Shown here: positions 1-10,711 of the stretch, piece by piece
Layout of the letters: each line of letters begins with the position of its first letter
Position numbering within the stretch: the stretch's first letter is position 1
Assembly (NCBI GenBank): GCA_921293015.1
Contig: OV121081.1
Location: 45,471,877-45,535,876, forward strand
Source: Phorcus lineatus
Taxonomy: Eukaryota > Mollusca > Gastropoda > Trochida > Trochidae
Direction of reading: 5' to 3'
DNA length: 64,000 bases
Translations under genes and position numbers: made by a program
The notes under the pieces: model-generated
Told to the model about the DNA's origin: nothing
Seen by the model: the letters and a program-made list of their open reading frames with translations, nothing else
Databases searched by the model: none

Positions 1-1904
1 ATTTCTTAATGTCAGATGTTCTACTGTCTCCGTGGTATATGGATGAATTCCATTTTAAATGCTTTTTAGTGCCGGATTTGGATTACTAACCTGACATGAT
101 TTTATTGGATATCCGATGAGAATGTTATAACAGATTAAGTAGTTGTTACCGTTGGGTCTGTAGTGGAATTAGTTTTAATCACATCACCATCCATGTTGGG
201 TTTTTAAAGTGAATTTGCCTCATGAGAACTTTCAAATATTAACTTGAAATTTAAAGCATGTTTTTGGTCAATTGTCTCTGTATAGTCTTACCCATCTTGA
301 TACACTATATAGTTATAAACACTGGCCTTCCTATGTACGAATTTACAGCTATCTAAACTAGCATGGTAAGTACTTGACATTAAGAGTTCACGATGTATCT
401 ATCTAATTAACAATCTAAATATAAAAATAATAATATGTACACCAAATACTTTACTTTTCTATAATAAATTAAGACAGGGGACTTTCATCTGTTGGCGTAG
501 ATGACCTACATGTCTAACATCAACACTAAATTAGTATGAAAATCGTCGGTACAAGATGTGAACCATCTGGACAGAAAAAGGGCAATACAAAAGGGCATAA
601 TCTGAACGCAGCAATTTTAATCATTCAATTTATGGAAATGAATTCGCGTAGCTTAACCAAACTTACAGGTTCCTTTTGAATTCCTTGTAATTAACACAAG
701 TGTTAGCTTGCAAAAGATAAAAGCGGTTGTCCTTTACATAAAATTTCTTTATTCCCAAATGAAAACGTACTAGACTCTCTTTTCTTTTCCAGAACTTATA
801 CACAAAAAATACAACTACTTGATAATACAGTCAAACCTATGCAAATATTATGGACAGAAAATCAAACAACCAGAAGGTCTTAACGTTAAAACTTTGAACA
901 AGACTTCACTATTTAGTGATTAAAGATAAATTTGTATTAGCACGTTAATATTAACAAAAAATTACTATTCTACTATTCAAAACACACTTGGGTAATATGA
1001 TTCATTATTATATGATATATGTTGAGTGATTCTTTCTTACGTGTACTTGATAGTGAAAACAAAACGGATATGCAAATCATATGCTAGCTTAAATGCTCTG
1101 CTTCAATACAACTAGCAAAGTAGCAACCATAATTTGAGATAACAAATTAGTATTGGTATTGAAATGACGAAATCCTCTCGGTACTAACTGACAATAATAA
1201 TGTCTATAATATTATGATTTCTGTGTTATATTTTATTCATTACGCTTTTCTTTGTTATTGATGTGAAACGAAATATTCTCCATGATGGTACATGTTGCAT
1301 GGTACATTGTTAGCATGTTCGTGCCTATATGGACAGAGCAGCAGGAATCAGTTTAATTTGGAAATACGTGTAATTTAAGTCTAACTACTGTATTCATCTC
1401 TGCTATTTGCAATATATAGGCAATAAATCATTAATCTATGCTCCTGTTTAACCCACTAGGATATTACTCAAATAGTCCATTAAAGATACAAGTATATCTA
1501 TATAAGCAGGACGATTATATGTTCACGCTTGATCACGAAGTAGAGCTAAAGTAAGGAACCGAATAATAAATTGCTTTGAAGTCATAATTTTTTTTATATA
1601 TAGAGAAACAGGTCAACAAAAGTGATACTTGTCCTTTTTTACAAGAAAGTCATTAACATTGTGAAAACCTTTTGAAAATTAACATTTATATTCATTTCCA
1701 TTGATAGTAATTACACTGCGCTAATGCGTGTTGAACTTCTTTACGCCCACATTTCTTTCATTTAGATCACAGATCTTCAATCTTACTTCACTGAGATGAA
1801 CAACTGATTAAAATATCAAAAGAACTCAAAATATGAAAAGTCATTCCCAATCGGGATACCTTTCAATTTTAAGAATGACGTCTGGCAGAAACCAAATAAT
1901 GTTT
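1..1904. other. AT-rich stretch, nothing recognised
   Basis: I see no open frame, transposon end or tandem repeat that I can support here. The sequence is AT-rich and behaves like intergenic or intronic DNA. Exons too short to recognise by eye could be present. Confidence 0.5.
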
Positions 1905-2120
1905 CAGTAAGGAATATGCTAAGAGCTTAAGTTCAATAAACATAGTTACGAAAACGAGACGGCAGATCTCTGAAATCCATGAAAAAATCTATGCACAATA
2001 TTGCAATCTTGGACAATTTTGTAAATGTTGTCACGTCATTCACTCATCTGGTTGTGTCAAATAAGAACCACCATACCTTCGCTGCCAGCGGTGGTAAGAA
2101 TAAATTGTCATCTATGCGTT
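1905..2120. repeat. Low-copy duplicated block, partner at 16943-17165
   Basis: This block resembles 16943-17165 in the same orientation. The clearest match is around 2060-2108, where both copies read like ATACCTTCGCTGCCAGCGG followed by TGGTA, with scattered substitutions. Weaker matches extend to about 1915. The short open frame at 1979-2215 crosses it but does not resemble a known protein, and the frame is not conserved in the partner. The block may be an old dispersed repeat or part of a segmental duplication. Confidence 0.4.
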
Positions 2121-2718
2121 CATCGCCTTCCCACTTCAAATATGTATTAGACAGATCAATAGTTCTAGAAATACCATTAACTAAGAAAATTAGACCAGTG
2201 AGCGATACACCTTGACAATTTCAAGTAAAGAAAAAAATCACGTTACAAAATTACAAATTTCCATTTTCGACACTGAGATAGAAACTGCTTAAGTTCAAAA
2301 CGGAAAAAATATGTGTTCAAATAGAACCACTTTTGAAAGCTTGAAACTAAAGTCATTGATGACAAAGATTTTTCATCACTTGCTGTACAGTGACAACATG
2401 TCATAAAATCCGGTTTCATTTAAGTTAGAATTTTTCAAGTACCATTTATTCAAAATTGTTTTGAAAACGATGAAGTAACATTTTCCTATCACATAACTTA
2501 CGATACTTACAATAATATATTAACACATTTGGCAGCGATTTGTTGAAAAAAACTTTCTTGATTATCTTATCTAATTGTCATTTCAAAATGTTAAGGGTAA
2601 AAAAAACACAAGATATTTCATAATGTTAACTCATGTTGTCTGGTAAAGTTATTTTAGAAAATGACTTCAAACAAAACTTCCTTGCAGAAATAATTACAAC
2701 AAGCAGACAAGAGTCAGC

Positions 2719-2976
2719 TATATCCCCCGCCAAAGGGAAAGGGTAGTTAAGGATACTAGTTGTGGAATATTGAACAGTGATCATGTTGTTTTTCGACAAA
2801 CAACCTTTAAGAAATCCTATGTTACGTTTCCATAGAAACGGGTAAAAATAAAAATGCAAAGAAGTTGAAAACCCCAAAAGGCACATCTCCGCATGATGCC
2901 CGAATGGACGGACGGACGAACGGACGGACGGAGACCATTTCAATATCCCCCGCCAACTACGTTGGGGCGGGGGATA
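2719..2976 (+). mobile_element. Short non-autonomous element with (ACGG)n tract and 3' hairpin
   Basis: The left end reads TATCCCCCGCCAA and the right end TTGGGGCGGGGGATA, so the termini are inverted repeats of about 13-15 bp. Just inside the right end, 2944-2976 folds into a GC-rich hairpin (CCCCCGCCAAC with GTTGGGGCGGGGG). An imperfect (ACGG)n run occupies about 2905-2932. A short tetranucleotide tract followed by a terminal hairpin is the layout of molluscan HINE/pearl-type non-autonomous Helentrons. It could instead be a MITE. No coding sequence is present. Confidence 0.55.
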
Positions 2977-3465
2977 ATTAGTCCACCAGGTGCTATTTTC
3001 AAAGGTTTGCTTGTCAGATCAAGTGGCTATAGCTATTAGGTTATGCCATCAGATTTGTTTAGTGAGCTAGGTGCCTTCATATGTGCATTTACTGGAATAT
3101 TGTATTACAATCGCATATGATTAATCTCTCTAATTCGGTTTCCTCAATATTGTTAAATGTTTACTCGTTATGGTTATATGTACCAAAATTCATATATGCT
3201 ACAACCAACCTGACGGAATAATCATGTACTCAGGAACGTGAATCTTAAAATAAAGTTGTTAAGCAGAAAATCTTGTCTTCCTTATGTATATCACTAATAA
3301 AAGCCCTGTAAGGATTTCATTTTTGTTGTCCGTGTTGGACCTGGCATAAAAAATTTTTATGAAGTTTGCTATCTGCAACTGAATGACTATCGCTGTGAAG
3401 ATGAGTCAAACAATAGAACAGGGGCACTGTCATGATACCATAAAAAGCCAAGATAATCATACAAG
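2977..3465. other. No recognised feature
   Basis: This is AT-rich sequence between a short repeat and a possible GTPase relic. The run just before 3480 (a pyrimidine-rich stretch ending ttagcag) resembles a splice acceptor, but no upstream exon is recognised. Confidence 0.4.
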
Positions 3466-3480
3466 CATTTCAATTAGCAG

Positions 3481-3663
3481 GTGGCTTTTTGGAAGATATC
3501 TCATGTTCCAATTCCTGTTGTTCTTGTTGCTAATGAGAGTCATAGTTTGACTTGTGGGTGGGAAGCTAGAGCCATTGCTCTGAGTTGGTCAACATCAAGG
3601 CCCTGCAACGTGCCAGCTTTGAGGATGATAAAGATGGTTGTTGTGGTGTTTGGTGTATGGTGA
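3481..3663 (+). pseudogene. Possible Ras-like small GTPase fragment (G4 region)
   Basis: The 60-codon frame contains VPIPVVLVANE followed by EARAIALSW. This resembles the beta-5 strand and G4 loop of Ras/Rab-type GTPases (usual form: V-P-hydrophobic stretch-G/A-N-K-x-D), then the following helix. If so, the G4 motif is degraded: the Lys and Asp that bind guanine are replaced (NESH). The fragment would cover only about a third of a G domain. The other G motifs (P-loop, switch II) are not seen nearby. An acceptor-like sequence lies immediately upstream, so it could be a decayed exon, or it may be chance similarity. It is not followed by a recognisable SAK (G5) motif in frame. Confidence 0.3.
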
Positions 3664-3773
3664 TGTTACTGATGATGATGCTCTCTGATAAACTATGATT
3701 TTGATCAATTGTGATGTCCAAAAAGAAGCTGAATCAAACAGTCACATGAAGATAGAAAATAAATAACAAAAAT

Positions 3774-5256
3774 AGAGCCATGGGCTCTGTAGCTCATCAG
3801 ACTTTTGATAGAAATAGGTGTTTGGGTTTAGACCATGGGGTCATGGGCAGTGTAGGAAAGATAGCCTGTCCCAACGTCCGAGTTATTCACAATCAAATTA
3901 AAAATGCCCATTGCCCATTTGGGGTCAAGGGGTCAGAATCCCCATTATCCAAGGAGTCTACACACAACTATTAAGCTATCAAGACCTTTTGGAACTGGAG
4001 AAGAAGATGAAAGTAGGATTTTAAGGTTTTGACCCCTGTGACCCCATTTGGGGTCAAGTGGTCACCAAACCTACAATTTAGGATCCCCATTGTCCAAGGA
4101 GTCTTCACACAATTTTACAGCTCTCTAGACCTTTTGGAACTAGGGAAAAAGATTAAATTAGGTTTTTTAGGTTTTGACCCCTGTGACCCCATTTGGGGTC
4201 ATGGGGTCACCAAACCTACAATTTAGAATCCCCGTTGGCCAAGGAGTCTACACACACCTTTTCAGCTCTCTAGACCTTTTGGAACTGGAGAAGAAGATGA
4301 AGATAGGTTTTTCATGTTTTGACCCCTCTGACCTCATTTGGGGTCATGGGGTCACAAAATCTACAATTTAGAATCCCCATTGGCCAAGAAGTCTACACAC
4401 AACTTTTCAGCTCTCTGGACCTTTTGGAACTGGAGAAGAAGATTAAAATAGATTTTTAAGGTTTTGACCCTTGTGACCCCATTTGGGGTCAAGTGGTCAC
4501 CAAACCTACGATTTAGGATCCCCAGTGTCCAAGGAGTCTACACACAATTTTACAGCTCTCTAGACCTTTTGGAACTAGGGAAAAAGATGAAATTAGGTTT
4601 TGACCCCTGTGACCCCATTTGGGGTCATGGGGTCACCAAACCTACAATTTAGAATCCCCGTTGGCCAAGGAGTCTACACACACCTTTTCAGCTCTCTAGA
4701 CCTTTTGGAACTGGAGAAGAAGATGAAAATAGGTTTTTCAGGTTTTGACCCCTGTGACCCCATTTGGGGTCATGGGGTCACCAAACCTACAATTTAGAAT
4801 CCCCGTTGGCCAAGGAGTCTACACACACCTTTTCAGCTCTCTAGACCTTTTGGAACTGGAGAAGAAGATGAAAATAGGTTTTTCAGGTTTTGACCCCTGT
4901 GACCCCATTTGGGGTCATGGGGTCACCAAACCTACAAATTAAAATCCCCATTGGCCAAGAAGTCTACACACAACTTTTCAGCTCTCTAGACCTTTTGGAA
5001 CTGGAGAAGAAGATTAAAATAGATTTTTAAGGTTTTGACCCCTCTGACCTCATTTGGGGTCATGGGGTCACGAAATCTACAATTTAGAATCCCCATTTGC
5101 CATGGAGTATGCACATAAAATTTCAGCTCTCTAGAGTCATTGGTTCTGGAGAAGAAGTCGAAAAAGTGAAAAGTTTACGGACGGATGGACGGATGGACGG
5201 ACGCCGGACGCCATGCCATGCCATAAGCCCATCGGGTCTTTCAGACCTGATGAGCT
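3774..5256 (+). mobile_element. Tandem-core Helentron-like element (HINE/pearl/CvA type), copy 1
   Basis: The element opens with a short hairpin (AGAGCC-ATG-GGCTCT) and a unique leader. It continues with about nine 145-bp core units and then a tract of ACGG/ATGG repeats (about 5178-5210). It ends in CCCATCGGGTCTTTCAGACC followed by TGATGAGCTAAAA. The terminal hairpin GGTCT-TTC-AGACC followed by CTAA, the internal core repeats and the ACGG tract match the layout of pearl, CvA and HINE elements, which are non-autonomous Helentrons in molluscs. Both ends also carry AGCTCATCAG in inverted orientation, a short subterminal repeat. It encodes no Rep/helicase. A second copy lies at 6980-7905 on the same strand. 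The family name is inferred from architecture alone. Confidence 0.65.
3890..5157 (+). repeat. 145-bp tandem core repeat, about nine units
   Basis: The anchor GTTTTGACCC recurs at 4026, 4171, 4316, 4461, 4597, 4742, 4887 and 5032, giving a period of 145 with one 136-bp unit (9-bp deletion before 4597). The first unit is partial. Each unit has the palindrome TGACCCCATTTGGGGTCA and then a further GGGGTCA. Because 145 is not a multiple of three, each unit opens a staggered frame of about 65 codons in turn. Those frames are products of the repeat, not evidence of a gene. Units at 4597-5031 are the most alike, consistent with recent local expansion. Confidence 0.85.
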
Positions 5257-6979
5257 AAAAAGTACTCCTATACTACATGCCTGTGATGTGTGTTTACGGA
5301 ATTAGTACATATGTGGAATCTTCTTCTTTGTACTTTTTAAATCAATCCCTTTAAATCCCCAATGATTTAGAAATACAACAACACATTCAAAATACAAAAT
5401 TGTGAGTTTATTCCAAGATTGAGTTGGTGCATTTCAATAATAGTAGATTAACGGTGTAGGCCCCTGGGTTGCTTTTGGACACTTATTTTGTGTGTTACAA
5501 GTACACGTAAGTACACAAAAGGGTAGCAAGTACTCATTATTCTATTCACAGTGCAAATAATGTAAAATAAAGTATTATACATTAACTGTAGGGGGAATGC
5601 CAAACTTATTGCTTGCATACATATTTGGTACATGTATTGAATGGACCCTTGTACATGTATCGTAAAAAAGGACCTTATTCTCTTTTTTAAAGAATGTACT
5701 AGGCAAACTGGAACCTTTACAATTTTGTTTCCTAAACAATTCGATTCTAAAGGGGCTCTTAAATGCTATCACTGAGATTTAAGTTTCATGTAACAGTTCG
5801 AGACTGTTGTTGCATGTCAGAACATCATAGCCATTTACTGCTACTAATTCTCATATCTATGTTAACACATATTCATATGCCAAACTGTTTAGACCAAAAC
5901 AACAAAATAAACTTTGAGTTTCAAACTTAAAATGATTACCGTAAGTGTTAATGACATTTCGTAACAACCCGTACAAGCTTGTTTATCTTAAATCGGTTGA
6001 AACCAATTGATTTTAACATGTATCAAATTATTAACTCTGAGATTGAGATTCAGTCTTACTTCCAATTAACTGCTGCTCCTAATGACGTTTAACTGTAAAT
6101 CTGTACTTAGAGATTATTTTCGGTGAAAACTATACTTCATTATTTGATTTGACATTTTCATGGTACCAATGGCTATGCTTAAACTAGACAAAAAAATTGA
6201 CGAAATTTATGTCACTACTATAAGTTTAGCTTTTAGAGATCACATCCAAAACAATTCAATCATTAAGTTGTATTGTTATACATTCCTGCAAAATGTTTTC
6301 AATTGTGTTTTGAAAGGTTAAGACAAGTTATTTGACTTAAATTTAGTCTATGAAAAATTTTAATAATGTAATTAATTTTCCTTCATCCATAATATTTTTT
6401 CTTTGGCCTCCTATTTGTACAATACTCCTAATAAAGAAAAGCAAAGAAGACCTTCGTTTATCAGGTTAGGAATACCATGGCCCGTAAATAACTTCACTAA
6501 CGTAAATAGATTGAAATACCGCACATGATCAGCTATCAGCAAAATTATCATTGAACATTATCAACTACCTTTCAATAATCGAATATATAGTTTACATCAA
6601 TATTTCAATGGTTAATATAAGAACAGAGTGGTCCTTATAATTAAAAATCTTCAATGGGATATTTTATCATATGTTTTTATCATATTCAGAAATGAAACAA
6701 CAATCTGCATGTGGTAGAGCACCCAATCAAACATTGCTCAATGTTTACAAGTTTTTAAAAATCTGGACTATCAATAAGAAAGACTGCATGGGTCAGGTTC
6801 GGTGTGCACGAGGCAACTCTTAGGATCTGTTGTCTTCAAAATGGGGACGCCCTACTCTCTTTACACGAATGTCAGCTAATTATGTTCGAAATTTTACAAC
6901 GTTAGGTTAATGCAAGTTCTTGAAATAGCAAAAAAACAACAGATGCAACAAACAAGATTGGATATTACAATTTTGTAAA
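5257..6979. other. AT-rich spacer between two copies of the tandem-core element
   Basis: No transposon end, RNA gene or convincing coding sequence is seen. Two short overlapping minus-strand frames (5448-5772) have no recognisable motif. Confidence 0.5.
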
Positions 6980-7905
6980 AATAGAGCCATGGGCTCTGTA
7001 GGTCATCAGACTTTTGATAGAAATAGGTGTTTGGGTTTAGACCATGGGGTCATGGGCAGTGTAGGAAAGATAGCCTGTCCCAACGTCCGAGTTATTCACA
7101 ATCAAATAAAAAAGGCCCATTGCCCATTTGGGGTCAAGGGGTCACCGAACCTACAATTCAGAATCCCCATTGTCCAAGGAGTCTACACACAACTATTAAG
7201 CTATCAAGACCTTTTGGAACTGGATAAGAAGATGAAAGTAGGATTTTAAGGTTTTGACCCGTGACCCCATTTGGGGTCAAGTGGTCACCAAACCTACAGT
7301 TTAGAATCCCCAGTGTCCAAGGAGTCTTCACACAATTTTTCAGCTCTCTAGACCTTTTGGCACTTGGGAAAAAGATGAAATTAGGTTTTTTAGGTTTTGA
7401 CCCCTGTGACCCCAGTTGGGGTCATGGGGTCACCAAACCTACAATTTAGAATCCCCGTTGGTCAAGGAGTCTACACACACCTATTCAGCTCTCTGGACCT
7501 TTTGGAACTGGAGAAGAAGATGAAAATAGGTTTTTCATGTTTTGACCCCTCTGACCCCATTTGGGGTCATGGGGTCACCAAATCTACAATTTAGAATCCC
7601 CATTGGCCAAGAAGTCTACACACAACTTTTCAGCTCTCTGGACCTTTTGGAACTGGAGAAGAAGATTAAAATAGATTTTTAAGGTTTTGACCCTTGTGAC
7701 CCCATTTGGGGTCATGGGGTCACCAAATCTACAATTTAGAATCCCCATTGGCCAAGGAGTATGCACATAAAATTTCAGCTCTCTAGAGTCATTGGTTCTG
7801 GAGAAGAAGTCGAAAAAGTGAAAAGTTTACGGATGGACGGACGGATGGACGGACGGACGCCATACCATGCCATAAGCCCATCGGGTCTTTCAGACCTGAT
7901 GAGCT
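6980..7905 (+). mobile_element. Tandem-core Helentron-like element, copy 2
   Basis: It shares the leader, core units, ACGG/ATGG tract (7829-7858) and terminal hairpin plus CTAA of the copy at 3774-5256. It has fewer core units: GTTTTGACCC anchors fall at 7251, 7394, 7539 and 7684, with a partial unit before them. The leader is nearly identical between copies, so the difference is mainly array length. The element abuts a pogo-like transposase relic, whose first readable codons lie within about 10 bp of the right end. The insertion may therefore have removed or displaced the N-terminal part of that gene. Confidence 0.65.
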
Positions 7906-8314
7906 AAAAAAAGGTTTCCCCAAATGTAGAAATCTCATTAGTAAATAACCAAGACTACTTTCATGAATGGTTGTATGGTTTGAAGAATAAGCCAGACAAC
8001 ATCAGGAATGTGGATGGAACCGGCCTTGACTGTACCCCGCCCAAAATTCTTGCAGGTAAAGGTGAAAAACCTTTTGTTGTACTTTCCTGGAGGGGTGCCA
8101 AAACAACTGTCACCGTGGCCTTGCTTAGACTACTCCACAATAAACAGTATATAAAGGTTTAAGGTTGTGGGGCTGCATGACCCAAGGGTGTCTCCCTCAG
8201 GCTTACCACAACCAAAACTTGGTCCACATCCGAGACGCTTTATGATGTCATGACACATGAGAAAACAAAACCATGCATTCTACTCTATGATGGTCATCCC
8301 ACGCATATCACTGT

Positions 8315-8633
8315 GAGTGAGTGAGCGAGTTGGAGTTTAACGTGCTTTGAACAATATTTCAGTTATTAAACACGTGGATGACAAGCATCCAAAAGAGAGT
8401 GGACAGAGAAGGGGGGAAAGGGATCGACAGGACGAAAAAGACGGAAAGAAAGGCATAGTGAGAGATAGACAACAGGTTTTAGAACGACTCAAATTTGGTC
8501 TGGCTTCTACCCGTTCGACCTGTCCAGCTTGGGAGTCCCTACCAGGAGCATGTAAACTCCGGCTGACATAGCTCTCAGGGTCTCTGAAGCACTCAAACCA
8601 CCACACCACGATAAGGTATTGAGTCAAGTGGTG
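8315..8633 (-). mobile_element. Repeat family 2 (ACTC-tailed SINE-like), inserted in the transposase
   Basis: The insert is flanked by a perfect 12-bp target-site duplication, GCATATCACTGT (8303-8314 and 8634-8645). Removing insert and one duplicate rejoins the transposase reading frame without a gap. On its own sense strand (minus here) it ends in ...CACGTTAAACTCCAACTC followed by GCTCACTCACTC. Other copies lie at 9228-9541, 26773-27016, 44726-44835 and smaller fragments. No protein is encoded. The target-site duplication and simple-sequence tail indicate LINE-type retrotransposition. Confidence 0.8.
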
Positions 8634-9227
8634 GCATATCACTGTAAATGTGAATGAGGAAGCCAGACTCGATAACATTCACACGTTTGCTTTGCCACCG
8701 CATTCAAGCTATCAGCTGTAGCCTCTTGATGTTGCTGTCTTCAGTATTTTTACGGCTGCCATATCCACAGAGAACCCCTAGCTGTGTATGGAAGGAAGGT
8801 GTGTAGAGATTAATTACCTTCTTTGTTTGATTCAGCATACATATATGCTCTCAGTATTAAACCTACAGTGTGCTTTCAGAAAGACGGAAAGACCTTTTAA
8901 TCCAGAGAGCGTTACCAGCAGAATGGACAGAACAACTTGGACATACATGTCCATCAAAGAAAAAAAGACTCATTGTGCGAAACATCAAGCTTCTCATTAA
9001 GGATATAGATGAAATTGTGACAAAAGCAATTCATAGTTTAAAGCTGCATGTCATCCTCAAATAAGGTGATGCAATGAAAAACTTAAAATCTCAAAAGACA
9101 CCATTCAAAAGAAAAGCTATTCGTGACATCAAAGTCGTGGGGAAAAAACAAGCTGGAACGTAAGAAACAATCATCCGATAAGAAAAAAAGAAAAAAAAGT
9201 GTCAAATCTCCTTTAGTTCATGCAGAA

Positions 9228-9541
9228 CCACTTGACTCAGTACCCTATCATGGTGTGGTGGTCTATGTGTTTCAGTGAACCCGAGAGCTATCCCAGCCGG
9301 AGCTTACATGCTCCTGTTAGGGTCACCCAAGCTGGACAGGTCGACGGGTAGAAGTCTTACCAAATACGAGTCGTTCTAACACCTGCTGTCTTTCTCTAAC
9401 TATGCCTTTCTTTCCATCTGTTCCCCATCTTTTCGTTCGTTTATCCCTGATCTGTCCACTCTCATTTTAATGATTTTCATCACCTTGTTTAATAACTGAA
9501 ATATTGTTGAAAACACGTTAAACCCAAAACATTCACTCACT
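9228..9541 (+). mobile_element. Repeat family 2, near full-length copy
   Basis: It is the reverse-complement counterpart of 8315-8633, starting CCACTTGACTCAGTACCC and ending in ...ACATTCACTCACTC. It lies within the C-terminal remains of the pogo-like transposase. The flanks share AGTTCAT, but no clean duplication is visible. Divergence from the 8.3-kb copy is spread over the whole length. Confidence 0.75.
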
Positions 9542-9879
9542 CAGTTCATTTTAACGTTATTGACAGTCGGGAGGCAGGTCCAAGTGACACAAGAAAAGAC
9601 TGGTTGGAATTTAATGGTTCATAATCAGAAGACGACGACAATTTAGACGAACCTTGCTGCACAAGCAAATCACATGCCCCCAGAGGATTTGGAAAGCTGG
9701 AAAGATTGAACTTGGACAAATTGTGCTATGGGTGGGTACACCTTGAACCTTGCATCCCCAGTAGATATGATGGACAAGACTTCTCTTTTCCAAGGCGTCA
9801 GAATGATGACTCATTCAGTGAAGAAATTATTTTTTAAATTAGTTATGTGACTGTTGTAAAAGAATTACTGAAGTTCAGA

Positions 9880-10211
9880 TTTCGACATCCTGCTTCGTCA
9901 GCGTAATTGAATCCACCGTAATTGAATCCGCTGATGGAGCACCTTCCATATATCATGATCAGCTTGATGTTCGTGGCTCTGCTCACCTGTTATTGTTTAA
10001 GCCAATGGAATATGTCTCATCCAAGGAGCTTGACGCTGCTCTTTTGAATTTTCGATCCGGGTTGTGCCGCTGTTGCTGGATGCGAGTCGTCTCATTGGCT
10101 GGTTAGATAGCTAGCGATGCGAGGCTTTTCGGCTAAAGGATAGCAGGGTATATGGAAGGAGCTGGATCAGCGGATTCAATTACGCTGATGTAGCAGGATG
10201 AGATTTCGAAA
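9880..10211. mobile_element. Foldback MITE with long terminal inverted repeats
   Basis: The arms at about 9880-9955 and 10140-10211 are inverted copies of each other. Shared segments are CAGCGTAATTGAATCC, CCGCTGAT and CCTTCCATATA. The left arm carries an extra 15-bp duplication (ACCGTAATTGAATCC) and lacks three or four bases near its tip. The interior of about 185 bp has no coding potential. No target-site duplication is obvious. Confidence 0.65.
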
Positions 10212-10711
10212 GAAAAGTATCAAACAAGAACTCACGTTTCTGTCTGTAAAGGAAAGTAAATGATATTTTAATATCACACATATTTGATAAAGACTTTAAC
10301 AATCGTTTTCCCACAATTCAACTAGGTCTTCTAAAATACTGTTTTGTTTAAAAAGGAAGTCTCAGTCAGGCCGTAATGCTCTATCTATACCTGTCACTTG
10401 ATGTTTTGAGGCAGTGGGGGGAGGGGATGATAATTTTAATGCTGATTAATAAGCATTCCGTCAATAACAAATTATGTTATGCTCTATACTCTGATCACGT
10501 TGAACAGTGAAACGATGTTATGAGAAAAGCACAAATCTTTATCACAACTGACATGGACATTGTATTTGGACTAAGTATATAAATATCAAAGAATGTAGTA
10601 TTTCGTGTCTATATTTAATCACCTATTCAAACAAGTTACTTTGAGCAAGACGTGTCATCCTGAAAATGTTCTGGAATATATCTAAGTTTGTTTTTAACGT
10701 GAGCAATTAAA
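10212..10711. other. No recognised feature
   Basis: AT-rich sequence between the foldback element and a SINE copy. A short purine-rich run (GGGGGGAGGGG) lies at about 10416-10427. Confidence 0.4.

Larger units (their letters stand above)
7914..9835 (+). pseudogene. Decayed pogo/Tigger-like DDE transposase
   Basis: Three segments read as one broken transposase. At 7914-8165 the frame contains IRNVDGTGLDCTPPKILAGK, the first catalytic-Asp region of pogo/Tigger/jerky transposases (usual form: F-N-x-D-E-T-G). At 8197-8314 another frame gives CILLYDGHPTHIT, the second Asp motif. It resumes at 8646 after an insertion and continues to LPPHSSYQL, a stop, then PLDVAVF, matching the family's L-P-P-H-x-S-H-x-L-Q-P-L-D motif. 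About 8868-8930 gives CAFRKTERPFNPESV, matching the family's A-F-R-K-T-G-I-x-P-F-N-P. A lysine-rich tail and a Cys-containing segment (about 9640-9800, with CYGWVHLEPC) may be the C-terminus. It has frameshifts, stops and two repeat insertions, so it is nonfunctional. The N-terminal DNA-binding domain is missing. Confidence 0.75.

Noticed and set aside
8315-8330. GTGAGTGAGTGAG as a simple microsatellite or telomere-like tract
   Set aside because: It is the reverse-complemented (ACTC)n 3' tail of repeat family 2, bounded by the target-site duplication.
8337-8678. 113-codon minus-strand frame and overlapping plus-strand frame
   Set aside because: Both lie mostly inside the family 2 retroposon insert and recur in other copies. 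Not genes.
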